This document shows positions 24,034 to 32,928 of a stretch of DNA of 64,000 nt, piece after piece. The translations under genes were made by a program, and so were the position numbers. Position 1 is the first letter of the stretch, and each line of letters begins with the position of its first letter. The stretch is from Streptomyces spororaveus (GTDB lineage: Bacteria > Actinomycetota > Actinomycetes > Streptomycetales > Streptomycetaceae). The stretch covers positions 2,707,001 through 2,771,000 of the forward strand of contig NZ_BNED01000005.1 of assembly GCF_016755875.1 (NCBI RefSeq), written 5' to 3'. Under the pieces are notes generated by a model that did no database searches, was not told the origin of the DNA, and worked only from the letters and a program-made list of their open reading frames with translations.

Positions 24034-24939
24034 GTGCTCATAGGCCTGCTGACCGCTGTCGCGGCGTCCATCTGCTACGGCACGGGATCCGTGCTGCAAG
24101 CCGTCGGCTCGCGCCGCGCCGCACGCATGTCCCCGACCGACACCGGGGTGACCGCCCACGGCGGCCCCAACCTGTCGTCCACCGCGAAAGCGGCGATGAC
24201 CTGGGAATTCATCGTCGGCACCATCCTGGACTTCGTGGGCTTCGGACTCGGGGCCCTGGCCGCCCGCATGCTCCCCCTCTTCCTGTCGCAGACGGTCATC
24301 AGCGCCAACCTGGTGATCACGGCCGTGCTGAGCGTGAAGATGCTCGGCATCCGGCTGAGCCGCAAGGAGTGGACCTCGATCGGGGTCGTCTGCACCGCGC
24401 TGGTACTGCTGGCGACGGCCGCGGGCCACGAGGGCGGCCACGACGCGCCGATGGCCACGCACTGGTGGCTGCTGGGGATCACCCTGCTGCTGATGGTGGG
24501 CGGCACGGTGGCCGTACGCCTCCTCGGCGGCGGCGCCGCGATCCTGGCGGGCCTGCTGTCGGGTCTGGGCTTCGGCGCGCTCGGCGTCGGCGTCCGGATC
24601 CTGAACGGCGTGGACCCGTTCGACCTCACGGCCCTCCTCACCGACCCGGCCCTCTACGCCATCCTCGTGGCCGGCATCGGCGGCATGTACCTGCACACGG
24701 TCGCCCTCCAGATCGGCTCGGTGAACGGCGCCACGGCGGCCCTGGTCGTCGGCGAGACGGTCCTGCCGGGCGCGATCGGCGTCCTGTGGCTCGGCGACGC
24801 CTCCCGCCCGGGACTCGCCTGGCTCGCGGTCCTCGGCTTCGTCATGGCCGTCGCCGGAGCGGTGGCGGTCGCCTGGTACGGCAAGCACGAGGGGGCCGCC
24901 GAGGCAGCCGCCGACCCCGTACCGGAGCCGGTCGGCTGA
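24034..24939 (+). CDS. DMT-superfamily-like integral membrane protein
   Basis: A 301-residue protein with about nine to ten membrane segments, beginning IGLLTAVAASICYGTGSVLQ. The arrangement resembles the magnesium- or drug/metabolite-transporter-like EamA proteins common in actinobacteria. GTG 24034 is preferred over TTG 24031 for ribosome-site spacing. A His-rich loop (AGHEGGHDAPMATHWW) lies in the middle. No substrate can be named. Confidence 0.7.
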   Translation: MLIGLLTAVAASICYGTGSVLQAVGSRRAARMSPTDTGVTAHGGPNLSSTAKAAMTWEFIVGTILDFVGFGLGALAARMLPLFLSQTVISANLVITAVLSVKMLGIRLSRKEWTSIGVVCTALVLLATAAGHEGGHDAPMATHWWLLGITLLLMVGGTVAVRLLGGGAAILAGLLSGLGFGALGVGVRILNGVDPFDLTALLTDPALYAILVAGIGGMYLHTVALQIGSVNGATAALVVGETVLPGAIGVLWLGDASRPGLAWLAVLGFVMAVAGAVAVAWYGKHEGAAEAAADPVPEPVG

Positions 24940-25039
24940 CCCACCGGCCGGCCGGGGTCCCTCACCCGGTCGGCCGCCCCCCGGTGGTGGCGCGGCAGTG
25001 ACTGCCGCTTGCTGGACCAGGGGAGAGAGTGAGGGGTTC

Positions 25040-25681
25040 GTGAGTACCACGACCGATCGGCTCGACACGCCACGCGCGGCCGGGATGGCCGGAATCGCCT
25101 TCGCCCTGCTGCTCGGGGCGGCGATCGTCCTGATGCGGATCGCCGTCCCGTCGGGCAACGCCGTCGAAGGGCCCGTCGACCCGGACAAGCGCTGGGCGAT
25201 CCAGGTGGCGCTGGAGATCGTGCCCTTCGCGGGCATCTTCTTCCTCTGGTTCATGGGCGCCCTGCGCGCCCATACGGGTTCCGCCGAGGACCGGTTCGTC
25301 GCCACCGTGTTCCTCGGCAGCGGATTCGTCTTCGTGGCCACCCTGTTCGCCTCCGCCGCGGCGGCGGGCACCGTGCTGGCCGAGGGCACGCCCTCCGATT
25401 TCGGCCGCCACTACGCGTACACCCTCCTCGCGACGTACGCCATGCGGATGGCGGCCGTCTTCGTCCTCGCGACCTCGACCATCGGGCGGATGCTCGGGGT
25501 CTTCCCGAGGCCACTGGCCCTGCTGGGCACCGTCGTCGGCCTGGTCCTGCTCGTGGCCGGGTCCGGAGTGCCGTGGTCCGAGCTGGTGTTCCCGGCCTGG
25601 GCGCTGATCGTCAGCGTGTACATCCTGCGTGTCCGGCGCGGTGCCGCCCGCCGGGCTCCGACCCCCACAAACCCACCCTGA
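25040..25681 (+). CDS. Hypothetical membrane protein (about 5 helices)
   Basis: A 213-residue protein with hydrophobic segments GIAFALLLGAAIVLMRIAV, VALEIVPFAGIFFLWFMGAL, FLGSGFVFVATLFASAAAAG, YAMRMAAVFVLATS and LLGTVVGLVLLVAGSG. It ends in a basic tail. The GTG at 25040 follows GAGGGG. It is not recognised as a named family. The P450 redox genes start 121 bases downstream and probably have their own promoter. Confidence 0.68.
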   Translation: MSTTTDRLDTPRAAGMAGIAFALLLGAAIVLMRIAVPSGNAVEGPVDPDKRWAIQVALEIVPFAGIFFLWFMGALRAHTGSAEDRFVATVFLGSGFVFVATLFASAAAAGTVLAEGTPSDFGRHYAYTLLATYAMRMAAVFVLATSTIGRMLGVFPRPLALLGTVVGLVLLVAGSGVPWSELVFPAWALIVSVYILRVRRGAARRAPTPTNPP

Positions 25682-25802
25682 CCTGCGAATCCGTACCCCG
25701 GCAGGCGGCCTGTGGGTGCCGCGTGCATGCTGGTGGAAAGGGGAGGACCCGGGGGTTCCGGGGGGTGACGGGGATGGACGGCCAAGGAAAGGCAGAACCG
25801 TC

Positions 25803-26066
25803 ATGAGGCTTGTCGTCGACCTCAACCGCTGCCAGGGATACGCCCAGTGCGCGTTCCTCGCTCCCGATGTCTTCGCCATGCACGGCGACGAGTCGCTGCT
25901 GTACAACCCGCAGGCGGATCCGGCACAGCGCGAGGACGTCCTGCGTGCCGTGGCCGCCTGCCCGGTGCAGGCGATCCTCCTGGAGATCACGGACGAGGAC
26001 ATGGCGAACATGGTGGCCCCGGGCGCCGTGGCCGGCGCCGGATCTCCTTCCGGAGGCGCACGGTGA
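25803..26066 (+). CDS. Ferredoxin, 3Fe-4S type, P450-associated
   Basis: An 87-residue ferredoxin with three cluster cysteines, C10, C16 and C53 (RCQGYAQC ... ACPVQA). The second Cys of a 4Fe-4S set is missing, as in actinomycete P450 partner ferredoxins. It should pass electrons from the reductase to the P450 encoded just downstream. The stop overlaps the GTG of the reductase by four bases (GTGA). Confidence 0.9.
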   Translation: MRLVVDLNRCQGYAQCAFLAPDVFAMHGDESLLYNPQADPAQREDVLRAVAACPVQAILLEITDEDMANMVAPGAVAGAGSPSGGAR

Positions 26067-27466
26067 CCGGTGCGGGAACACACGACGGATCCCTGGAGCG
26101 CCTCAAGCGCGAGGGCCGCATCGTCGTCGTCGGCGCCTCTCTGGCCGGTCTCCGGGCCGCCGAGACCATGCGCGACAAGGGTTTCACCGGTTCGCTGACG
26201 ATGATCGGCGACGAACCGTACGAGCCGTACGACCGGCCCCCGCTGTCCAAGCAGGTCCTGCTGGGCAACGCGGTCGCCGACCACACGGCGCTCCCCCGCC
26301 GCCGGGCGATCGACGCGGACTGGCGCCTGGGGGTCCCGGCCACGGGCCTGGACATGGGCGCCCGCCGGGTCAGGCTCGGCAACGGCGACGAGGTCGAGTA
26401 CGACCGGCTGCTGATCGCCACCGGTGTGCGTGCCCGGCCCTGGCCCAATCCGGAGGAAGGCGCCCTGAAGGGCGTCTTCGTCCTGCGCACCCGGGACGAC
26501 GGCGAAGGGCTGCAACGCGCCTTGGCCGCCGGCCCCCGCCGGGTGCTGGTCATCGGGGCCGGGTTCACCGGGTCCGAGATCGCCTCCGCCTGCCGCGAGC
26601 GCGGCCTGGACGTCACCGTCGCCGAACGGGGCGACGCGCCCCTGGTCGGTGCGCTGGGCGGAGTCATCGGCGCGGTGGCGGCCGAGATGCACCACGAGAA
26701 CGGCGTCGACCTGCGCACCGGGGTCATGGTGACCTCGCTGGAGGGCGACCCCTCCGGCCGGGTCCGCGCCGCGCACCTCTCCGACGGGTCCACCGTGGAG
26801 GCGGACGTGGTGGTCGTGTCGCTGGGCGCTCAGCGCAACACCGAGTGGCTGGCGGGCTCCGGGCTGGGCGCGGGGCCGCGGGGCATCGCATGCGACGCGG
26901 GCTGCCGGGCCTTCGACGTCCGGGGCATCGTCACCGACGACATCTACGTGGCGGGTGACGTGGCACGTTCCCCGCACGCCCTGTTCGGCTACCAGTTCCT
27001 GTCGCTGGAGCACTGGGGCAACGCCGTCGCCCAGGCCGACACCGCCGCGCACAACATGCTCAGCGAGAGCGCCGACCGCCGCCCCCACCTGTGGGTTCCG
27101 GCGTTCTGGTCCTCCCAGTTCGGCGTGAACATCAAGTCGGTCGGGGTGCCGCCGATGGGGACCGAGATCCTCGTCACGCAGGGCTCGCTCGCCGAGCGCC
27201 GGTTCGCGGCCGTGTACGGGTACCAGGGGCGCATGATCGCCGCGGTCACCTTCGACAACTGCCGCTGGCTGCCGTTCTACGAGCAGCAGATCGAGTCCAC
27301 CGCGCCGTTCCCGCCCCCGTTCTCCACCGTGGACCGCAGGCCGGAGGGGGCCAAGCCGCAGCCGGCCGACTTCCCCGACCCGTCGGTGCCCACCCACGGG
27401 CCGACCATCACGCTGAGCGGTTACTCGCCGGCGGACCGGAAGATGACCTTCACTCCCGGAAGATGA
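26063..27466 (+). CDS. FAD-dependent ferredoxin reductase
   Basis: A 467-residue flavoprotein with two nucleotide-binding motifs, VVVGASLAGLRAA (FAD) and VLVIGAGFTGSEIA (NAD(P)H), and the flavin-side block DIYVAGDVAR. The start is GTG 26063 behind GGAGG. It belongs to the BphA4/putidaredoxin-reductase type. It should feed electrons to the ferredoxin encoded immediately upstream. The last codons coincide with a 20-base tandem duplication (27436-27471) that shifts frame and creates the stop. Confidence 0.88.
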   Translation: MTGAGTHDGSLERLKREGRIVVVGASLAGLRAAETMRDKGFTGSLTMIGDEPYEPYDRPPLSKQVLLGNAVADHTALPRRRAIDADWRLGVPATGLDMGARRVRLGNGDEVEYDRLLIATGVRARPWPNPEEGALKGVFVLRTRDDGEGLQRALAAGPRRVLVIGAGFTGSEIASACRERGLDVTVAERGDAPLVGALGGVIGAVAAEMHHENGVDLRTGVMVTSLEGDPSGRVRAAHLSDGSTVEADVVVVSLGAQRNTEWLAGSGLGAGPRGIACDAGCRAFDVRGIVTDDIYVAGDVARSPHALFGYQFLSLEHWGNAVAQADTAAHNMLSESADRRPHLWVPAFWSSQFGVNIKSVGVPPMGTEILVTQGSLAERRFAAVYGYQGRMIAAVTFDNCRWLPFYEQQIESTAPFPPPFSTVDRRPEGAKPQPADFPDPSVPTHGPTITLSGYSPADRKMTFTPGR

Positions 27467-27471
27467 CCTTC
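27436..27471 (+). repeat. 20-base tandem duplication at the 3' end of the reductase gene
   Basis: CCGGAAGATGACCTTC occurs at 27436-27451 and again at 27456-27471, period 20. The following bases, ACTCC and GTTCC, differ. Because 20 is not a multiple of three, the second copy is read in another frame and supplies the TGA stop. Confidence 0.75.
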
Positions 27472-27532
27472 GTTCCCGCGCACCACCGGCCACGCCGTAC
27501 CGCGCCCTCCCCGAGGATCACGAGGACCTGTC

Positions 27533-28780
27533 ATGTCACAAGCCCTGCTGCGGGAGATCATCGACTACGCGAACCGCGCGAATCCGTACCCGCTGTACGA
27601 GGAGCTCCGCAAGACCCCGGTCTCCCATGACGGGGACGGCCCGTACGTCGTCAGCACGTACTACGAGATCCACAGCCTGCTGCACGACCCGCGGATCAGC
27701 TCCGACGCCAAGAACCTGAAGGCGACCGGGGACGATCTGCTGGGCGACCAGTCCGACGAGGAGGGCACGACCCTGCCCCCGTCGTTCCTCAAGCTCGACC
27801 CGCCCGACCACGACCGGCTGCGGCGGATGACGAACCGGCCGTTCGGGCCGCCGCACGCCCCCCACCGGGTCCACGACATGCGCGACGAACTCGGCGGTCT
27901 CGTCACCGGGCTCATCGACGGCATCCGGGAGACCGGGCAGCTGGACCGTATCGACCTGGTCGACCAGTTCGCCTACCCGTTCCCGGTCACGGTCATCTGC
28001 CGGCTGCTCGGCATCCCCCGTGAGGACGAGCCGCGCTTCCACGTGTGGGCGGAGACCCTGGCCGCCAGCCTGGACCCCGACCCGGACGCGGACCCCACGA
28101 AGCGCGGCAAGGGCTCGATGGACGCCCGGATGGAGCTGGGCATGTACCTGGCCGGGCTGATCGAGGAACGCCGCAAGAATCCCGGCGACGACATGCTGTC
28201 CCAGCTGGCCACGGCCGACGGCCCGGACGGCGCGATGACCACCATGGAGGCGCTGAGCACCTCCGCGCTGCTGCTGATCGCGGGCCACGAGACCACGGTC
28301 AACCTCATCACCAACGGGATGCTGACGCTGCTGCGCTTCCCGGACGTCCTCCAGCGGCTGCGCGAGGACCCGGACCTGGCCGTCCCGATCGTCGAGGAAC
28401 TGCTGCGCTACGAGCCGCCCGTGCAGCTGCTGCCCCAGCGCACCACCCTCTCCGACGTCGAGGTCGCCGGAGTCACGATCCCCAAGGGCGCGTCCGTGTG
28501 GCTGATGCTGGCCTCCGGGAACCGCGACCCGAAGCGCTTCGAGGACCCGGACCGCTTCGACCCCGACCGCAAGGACATCCAGCACCTCGGCCTGGGCAGT
28601 GGGATCCACAGCTGCTTCGGGGCACCGCTGGCCCGCCAGGAGGCCCAGCTCGCGCTGAGCGAACTGGCCCGACGGCTGGAGAACCCTCGGCTGCTGGAGG
28701 ACCCGCCGCAGTACCGCCAGAATTCGGTCCTGCGCGGCCCGCGCCACCTGCAGGTCGCCTGCGACGGCATCCGCGGCTAG
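27533..28780 (+). CDS. Cytochrome P450 monooxygenase
   Basis: A 415-residue soluble P450. The I-helix oxygen motif is AGHETT (250-255), the ExxR motif is E289-R292 and the heme Cys is 361 in LGSGIHSCFGAPLAR, where the usual leading Phe is Leu. The start ATG 27533 has GAGG upstream. With the ferredoxin and reductase it makes a self-contained electron chain. No biosynthetic cluster surrounds it, so the substrate is unknown. Confidence 0.92.
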   Translation: MSQALLREIIDYANRANPYPLYEELRKTPVSHDGDGPYVVSTYYEIHSLLHDPRISSDAKNLKATGDDLLGDQSDEEGTTLPPSFLKLDPPDHDRLRRMTNRPFGPPHAPHRVHDMRDELGGLVTGLIDGIRETGQLDRIDLVDQFAYPFPVTVICRLLGIPREDEPRFHVWAETLAASLDPDPDADPTKRGKGSMDARMELGMYLAGLIEERRKNPGDDMLSQLATADGPDGAMTTMEALSTSALLLIAGHETTVNLITNGMLTLLRFPDVLQRLREDPDLAVPIVEELLRYEPPVQLLPQRTTLSDVEVAGVTIPKGASVWLMLASGNRDPKRFEDPDRFDPDRKDIQHLGLGSGIHSCFGAPLARQEAQLALSELARRLENPRLLEDPPQYRQNSVLRGPRHLQVACDGIRG

Positions 28781-28828
28781 GTCCTGCCCCTCGGGTCAGC
28801 GCCGTGCCGGGACGAGGATGGCGCGTCC

Positions 28829-29866
28829 TCAGGGAGTCTGCGGCGGAAGGACGACCACCTCGGCGGGGGTGAAGCCCACCTCGACCCGGTCCCCCACGGC
28901 CGGCGCCCCCGCCAGACCGCACTCCGCCTCCAGCAGCGGACCCGCCTCCGGCCGCAGCTGCAGTGCGACGTGCGTACCGCGGAAGGTGCGGGACACCACC
29001 TCGCACCGCAGGCCCGCCGCGCGGAGCACCACGCCGGCCGGCCGGATCAGCAGCCGCTGATCCCCCTCGGGGGATCCGGCCGGTACCGGGACCTTGCCCC
29101 ACACGGTGGCGGCCCACGTGCCCGAGACCACGGCCGGGACCACGTTCTCGAAGCCGAGGAAGCGCGCCACGAACTCCGAGGCGGGCCGCTGCCACACCTC
29201 CAGCGGGGTCCCGGCCTGCTCGATCCGGCCGTCCCGCATCACCACCACCCGGTCGGCCAGGGCGAAGGCCTCGCCCTGGTCGTGCGTGACGGCCAGCACG
29301 GTCGTGCCCAGCCGGGAGAACAGCCCCCGCAGCTCCGCCACGAGCCGCTCCCGCAGCCCCCGGTCCAGCTGACCCAGCGGTTCGTCCAGCATCAGCAGCC
29401 GCGGCGACGGTGCCAGCGCCCGGGCCAGCGCCACCCGCTGCTGCTCCCCGCCGGACAGGGAGGCCACCGCCCGGCCCTGGGCCCCGGGGAGCCCGACCAG
29501 TTCCAGCAGTTGCGCGACCCGGTCCGCGGAGGAGGCCCGCCCGGCTCCCCTCATCCGCAGCCCGAACGAGACGTTGGATCCGACGTCGCGGTGCGGGAAG
29601 AGCTGGTGGTCCTGGAACATCAGGCCCACACCCCTCCGGTGCACTGGGACGCCCGCCTGGTCCGCCCCGCCCAGCAGCACCCGGCCGGCGGACACCCGCT
29701 GGAGTCCGGCGACGACCCGCAGCAGCGTGGACTTACCGCTTCCGCTCGGCCCCAGCACGCACACGACCTCGTGTTCGGCGACCGCCAGGTCCACGCCGTC
29801 CAGGGCGTACTGGGCCGTGCGCTCGCCGAAGCGGACCGACACCCCCGCCAGCTGAAGCAGTGTCAT
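28829..29866 (-). CDS. Thiamine-type ABC transporter ATP-binding protein
   Basis: A 345-residue ATPase with Walker A GPSGSGKST, signature LSGGEQQRVALARAL, Walker B LLMLDEPLGQLD and a C-terminal TOBE-like region. It is the last gene of the riboswitch-controlled operon and its ATG shares one base with the permease stop. A role in thiamine or pyrimidine-precursor uptake follows from the binding protein and the TPP riboswitch. Its C-terminal domain resembles iron/sulfate importers too. Confidence 0.85.
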   Translation of the reverse strand: MTLLQLAGVSVRFGERTAQYALDGVDLAVAEHEVVCVLGPSGSGKSTLLRVVAGLQRVSAGRVLLGGADQAGVPVHRRGVGLMFQDHQLFPHRDVGSNVSFGLRMRGAGRASSADRVAQLLELVGLPGAQGRAVASLSGGEQQRVALARALAPSPRLLMLDEPLGQLDRGLRERLVAELRGLFSRLGTTVLAVTHDQGEAFALADRVVVMRDGRIEQAGTPLEVWQRPASEFVARFLGFENVVPAVVSGTWAATVWGKVPVPAGSPEGDQRLLIRPAGVVLRAAGLRCEVVSRTFRGTHVALQLRPEAGPLLEAECGLAGAPAVGDRVEVGFTPAEVVVLPPQTP

Positions 29867-31602
29867 CAGAACTCTCCGGAGGTCTTGTCGGGTCGCAGTC
29901 GCTCCAGCAGCAGCAGGGACACCGCGCACACCAGCATCAGAATCGTGCTCAGGGCCATCGCCTGCCCGTAGTTCAGCTCTCCGGCCCGCCCCAGCAGCCG
30001 GGCCACGGCCACCGGGAGCGTCGGCCGGTCCGCCCGCGCGATGAACACGGTCGCGCCGAACTCCCCGAGCGACACCGCGAAAGCGAACCCGGCCGCGATC
30101 AGCAGCGCCCGCCGCACCAGCGGAAGGTCCACCTCCCGCCAGGCCCGCAGCGGCGACGCGCCGAGCACCGCGGCGGCCTCCCGCAGCCGCCCGTCCACCG
30201 CGCGCAGCACCGGCAGCATGGTCCGTACGACGAAGGGCACACCCACCAGGGCCTGCGCCAGCGGCACCAGGATCCACGAGGTCCGCAGGTCCAGCGGCGG
30301 CTCGTCCAGGGTGATGAGGAAGCCGAAGCCGACCGTCACCGCGGACACCCCGAGCGGGAGCATCAGCAGCGCGTCGAATCCGCGGACGAACCGGCCCCCG
30401 CGCCGGGTCAGCGCCGCGGCCGCGAGTCCTCCGACGGCCAGGGCGATCGCGGTGGCGGCGAGCGCGTACTGCAGGGAGTTCCAGATCGCCTCCAGCGGCG
30501 CCACGAGGAAGGTCCCGCCACCGGCGCCCGCGTCCTGCAGGGCCCGGTAGTAGCCGAGGCCGTAGCCGCCGGGGGTGTCGAAGGACCGTTCGACGAGCAC
30601 GCCCAGCGGCAGCACGATCAGCAGGGCCACGGTCAGCAGCACCCCGCCCAGCAGGGTGCGCTGTCCCCAGCCCCGGGGCCGGTGCGTGGTGCGGCCCGGA
30701 TCCACCAGCCGCAGCGCGGTCTCGCGCTTGCGCACGGTCCAGGCGTGCACGGCGAGGATCGCGCCGATCGCGGCGAACTGCACCATCGTCAGGACGGCCG
30801 CCGTCGGCAGGTCCAGGAGCTGCGCGGTCTGCCGGTAGACCTCCACCTCCAGGGTGGAGTACGAGGGTCCGCCCAGGATCAGCACGACGCCGAAGGAGCT
30901 GAAGGTGAACAGGAACACCATCAGCGAGGCGGCGGCCACCGCCGGGGCGAGCGCGGGCAGGGTCACGCGCCGCCAGGCGGTGAACCGTCCGGCGCCCAGC
31001 ACCCGGGCGGCCTCCTCCTGACGCGGGTCCAGCTGGGCCCACAGCCCGCCGACCGTGCGGACGACGACGGCGTAGTTGAAGAAGACGTGGGCGAGCAGGA
31101 TCGCCCAGACGGTGGTGTCGAGCCGGACGCCCACCAGTTCGTCCAGCAGACCGCCCCGTCCCAGCAGCGCGAGGAAGGCGGTGCCGACGACGACGGTCGG
31201 CAGCACGAAGGGAACGGTCACCACGGCGCGCAGCAGCTGCTTGCCCGGGAACTCGAAGCGCGCGAAGACATACGCGGCGGGGAGGGCGATCAGCAGGGTG
31301 AGCAGCGTGGAGGCGAACGCCTGCCAGGTGGTGAACCACAGCACGTCGGCGATGTCGGGCCGGGACAGCACCTCCGCGAACCGGCCGAACTGCCAGCCCT
31401 CGTCGGTCTTCAGGCCGCGCCCGACGATCGCCGCGACGGGATAGGCGAAGAACAGCCCGAAGAAGACGAGGGGGAGGGCCATCAGGGCGAGCCGCACGGC
31501 GGTGGCCCGCGCCCCCTCGCGGGGGCCGGAGGCCGGCGCGGCGCCCCCCGACGCCGCGCCCGGCTCCTTGGTGCCGCTTACTTCACGACGAGCGCGGTCC
31601 AT
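29866..31602 (-). CDS. Thiamine-type ABC transporter permease, fused double permease (ThiP-like)
   Basis: A 578-residue permease with two homologous halves and about twelve membrane segments. Each half has an EAA loop: EEAARVLGAGRFTAWRRVTL in the first and EAAAVLGASPLRAWREVDLP in the second. ThiP and FbpB proteins share this fused layout. The ATG at 31602 overlaps the end of the binding protein gene by 25 bases, so the genes are tightly coupled. Confidence 0.85.
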   Translation of the reverse strand: MDRARREVSGTKEPGAASGGAAPASGPREGARATAVRLALMALPLVFFGLFFAYPVAAIVGRGLKTDEGWQFGRFAEVLSRPDIADVLWFTTWQAFASTLLTLLIALPAAYVFARFEFPGKQLLRAVVTVPFVLPTVVVGTAFLALLGRGGLLDELVGVRLDTTVWAILLAHVFFNYAVVVRTVGGLWAQLDPRQEEAARVLGAGRFTAWRRVTLPALAPAVAAASLMVFLFTFSSFGVVLILGGPSYSTLEVEVYRQTAQLLDLPTAAVLTMVQFAAIGAILAVHAWTVRKRETALRLVDPGRTTHRPRGWGQRTLLGGVLLTVALLIVLPLGVLVERSFDTPGGYGLGYYRALQDAGAGGGTFLVAPLEAIWNSLQYALAATAIALAVGGLAAAALTRRGGRFVRGFDALLMLPLGVSAVTVGFGFLITLDEPPLDLRTSWILVPLAQALVGVPFVVRTMLPVLRAVDGRLREAAAVLGASPLRAWREVDLPLVRRALLIAAGFAFAVSLGEFGATVFIARADRPTLPVAVARLLGRAGELNYGQAMALSTILMLVCAVSLLLLERLRPDKTSGEF

Positions 31603-32675
31603 GCCTTGACCCACTGCTCACGGTTCTTGGCGATGGTCTCGGGAGCCACGTTCTCGGGCTTCTCGACCACCACGCCGTGCTTGGTGAACAGCTCCGGCAG
31701 GGCGGCGTCCTTCGTCACGGGGTTCACGAACATCTGGAGCGGCATGTCCTCCTGGAACTTCTTGCTGACCAGGAAGTCCACCAGGGCCTTGCCGCCCTCC
31801 TCGTTCTTCGCGCCCTTGAGCAGGCCCGCGAACTCGATCTGACGGAAGCAGGTGCCGGTGGAGACGCCCGTGGGGGCCTCGGCCGGCTGGGGCTCGCCGT
31901 ACAGAACCTCGACCGGCGGGCTGGAGGCGTAGGAGACGACCAGCGGGCGGTCGCCCTTGGCCTTCTTGCCGCCCGCGGAGCCGGAGAAGCGCTCGTTGTA
32001 GGCCTGCTCCCAGCCGTCGACGACCTCGACGCCGTTGGCCTTCAGCTTGCTCCAGTAGTCCTTCCAGCCGTCCTCGCCGTACTTGCCGACGGAGGCGAGC
32101 AGGAAGCCGAGGCCGGGCGAGGAGGTCGCGGCGTTCTCGGTGACCAGCAGGTTCTTGTACTCCGGCTTGATCAGGTCGTCCAGGGTCTGCGGCGGGGCGA
32201 TCTTCTTCTCGGCGAAGTACGCCTTGTCGTAGTTGACGCAGATGTCGCCGGAGTCGATCGGGGTGACCCGGTGCTCCTTGTCGAGCACGTACTCGGGCTT
32301 CACGTCGGCGAGGCCCTTGGCCTCGTACGGCGTGAAGATGCCGTTGTCGAGGGCGCGCGAGAGAAGGGTGTTGTCCACACCGAAGAAGACGTCACCGCGG
32401 GGGGAGCCCTTGGTGAGGATCTCCTGGTTCAGGGCCGCGCCGGCGTCCCCGGACTTCAGCACCTTGACCGTGTAGCCGCTCTGCTGCTCGAACTCCTTGA
32501 GGACCGAATCGGTCACGTTGAAGGAGTCGTGGGAGACGAGCGTGACGGTCGTCGACTTCGGGGCGTCGCTCGCGCCCGCGGTCTTGTCCTTGCTCTCGTC
32601 GCCGCAGGCGCTGAGCGTGGTGACGCCCAGCGCGGCCGCGAGCGCGACGCCCGCGATCTTCTTGGTGGTGCTCAT
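31578..32675 (-). CDS. Thiamine ABC transporter substrate-binding lipoprotein, ThiB-like
   Basis: A 365-residue protein with a Sec signal and lipobox LSAC (Cys 24). The mature domain begins TTVTLVSHDSFNVTDSVLKE, close to the ThiB pattern, and contains SGDICVNYDK. It captures thiamine or its phosphates outside the cell for the permease encoded next. It is the first gene after a TPP riboswitch, and its ribosome site AGGAGG can be hidden in a hairpin (32686-32704). Confidence 0.9.
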   Translation of the reverse strand: MSTTKKIAGVALAAALGVTTLSACGDESKDKTAGASDAPKSTTVTLVSHDSFNVTDSVLKEFEQQSGYTVKVLKSGDAGAALNQEILTKGSPRGDVFFGVDNTLLSRALDNGIFTPYEAKGLADVKPEYVLDKEHRVTPIDSGDICVNYDKAYFAEKKIAPPQTLDDLIKPEYKNLLVTENAATSSPGLGFLLASVGKYGEDGWKDYWSKLKANGVEVVDGWEQAYNERFSGSAGGKKAKGDRPLVVSYASSPPVEVLYGEPQPAEAPTGVSTGTCFRQIEFAGLLKGAKNEEGGKALVDFLVSKKFQEDMPLQMFVNPVTKDAALPELFTKHGVVVEKPENVAPETIAKNREQWVKAWTALVVK

Positions 32676-32685
32676 TGGTCAATTC

Positions 32686-32704
32686 CTCCTGGGATGTCCA
32701 GGAG
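32686..32704 (-). promoter_or_regulatory. Hairpin masking the ribosome site of the thiamine-binding gene
   Basis: CTCCTGG and CCAGGAG are complementary over 7 bases with a 5-base loop. The 3' arm, on the minus strand, includes most of the AGGAGG ribosome site 10-15 bases before the start codon at 32675. This may let the riboswitch act on translation as well as termination. Confidence 0.6.
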
Positions 32705-32712
32705 AAGACGCG

Positions 32713-32753
32713 GCCCTGCCCGGCGCTCTGTGCGAGCGGACGCCGGGCAGGGC
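32713..32753 (-). terminator. Riboswitch expression-platform hairpin
   Basis: GCCCTGCCCGGCG (32713-32725) pairs perfectly with CGCCGGGCAGGGC (32741-32753), 13 bp with a 15-base loop. It lies between the TPP aptamer and the thiamine-binding gene, as expected for a transcription attenuator, but no U-run follows it. Confidence 0.7.
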
Positions 32754-32772
32754 GCAACAGCAAGAGTGGTGA

Positions 32773-32865
32773 CCGAACTTCCTACCCCGAATGACCGGGG
32801 CGAGGTTCAGAGGGTCTGCGGATGACGGATACCGCACTCTCAGCGCTGTGGCGCTCCCCTGTCGG
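32773..32865 (-). ncRNA. TPP riboswitch (THI element)
   Basis: On the minus strand the conserved blocks appear in order: GGGGAGC, GCTGAGAG (with the GCGC-CACA-GCGC helix), ACCCTCTGAACCT, and GGGGTAGGAAG. A short P1 stem, CCGA with TCGG, closes it. This is the standard TPP aptamer. It precedes the thiBPQ-like operon, which it should switch off when thiamine pyrophosphate is abundant. Confidence 0.93.
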
Positions 32866-32878
32866 AATATGAAATTGG

Positions 32879-32906
32879 TTCGGCCACAGGGTACCCCGTG
32901 GCCGAA
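32879..32906 (-). terminator. rlmN terminator hairpin
   Basis: TTCGGCCAC (32879-32887) pairs with GTGGCCGAA (32898-32906), 9 bp, with a loop that itself pairs GGGTACCC. It lies 23 bases downstream of the rlmN stop and just before the riboswitch promoter region. Confidence 0.65.
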
Positions 32907-32928
32907 TAGCGTCGAACAGAAGCGGAAT

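Noticed and set aside
25803..28780. Part of a secondary-metabolite cluster
   Set aside because: No scaffold-forming enzyme, transporter or cluster regulator is adjacent; flanking genes are general membrane and thiamine-uptake genes.
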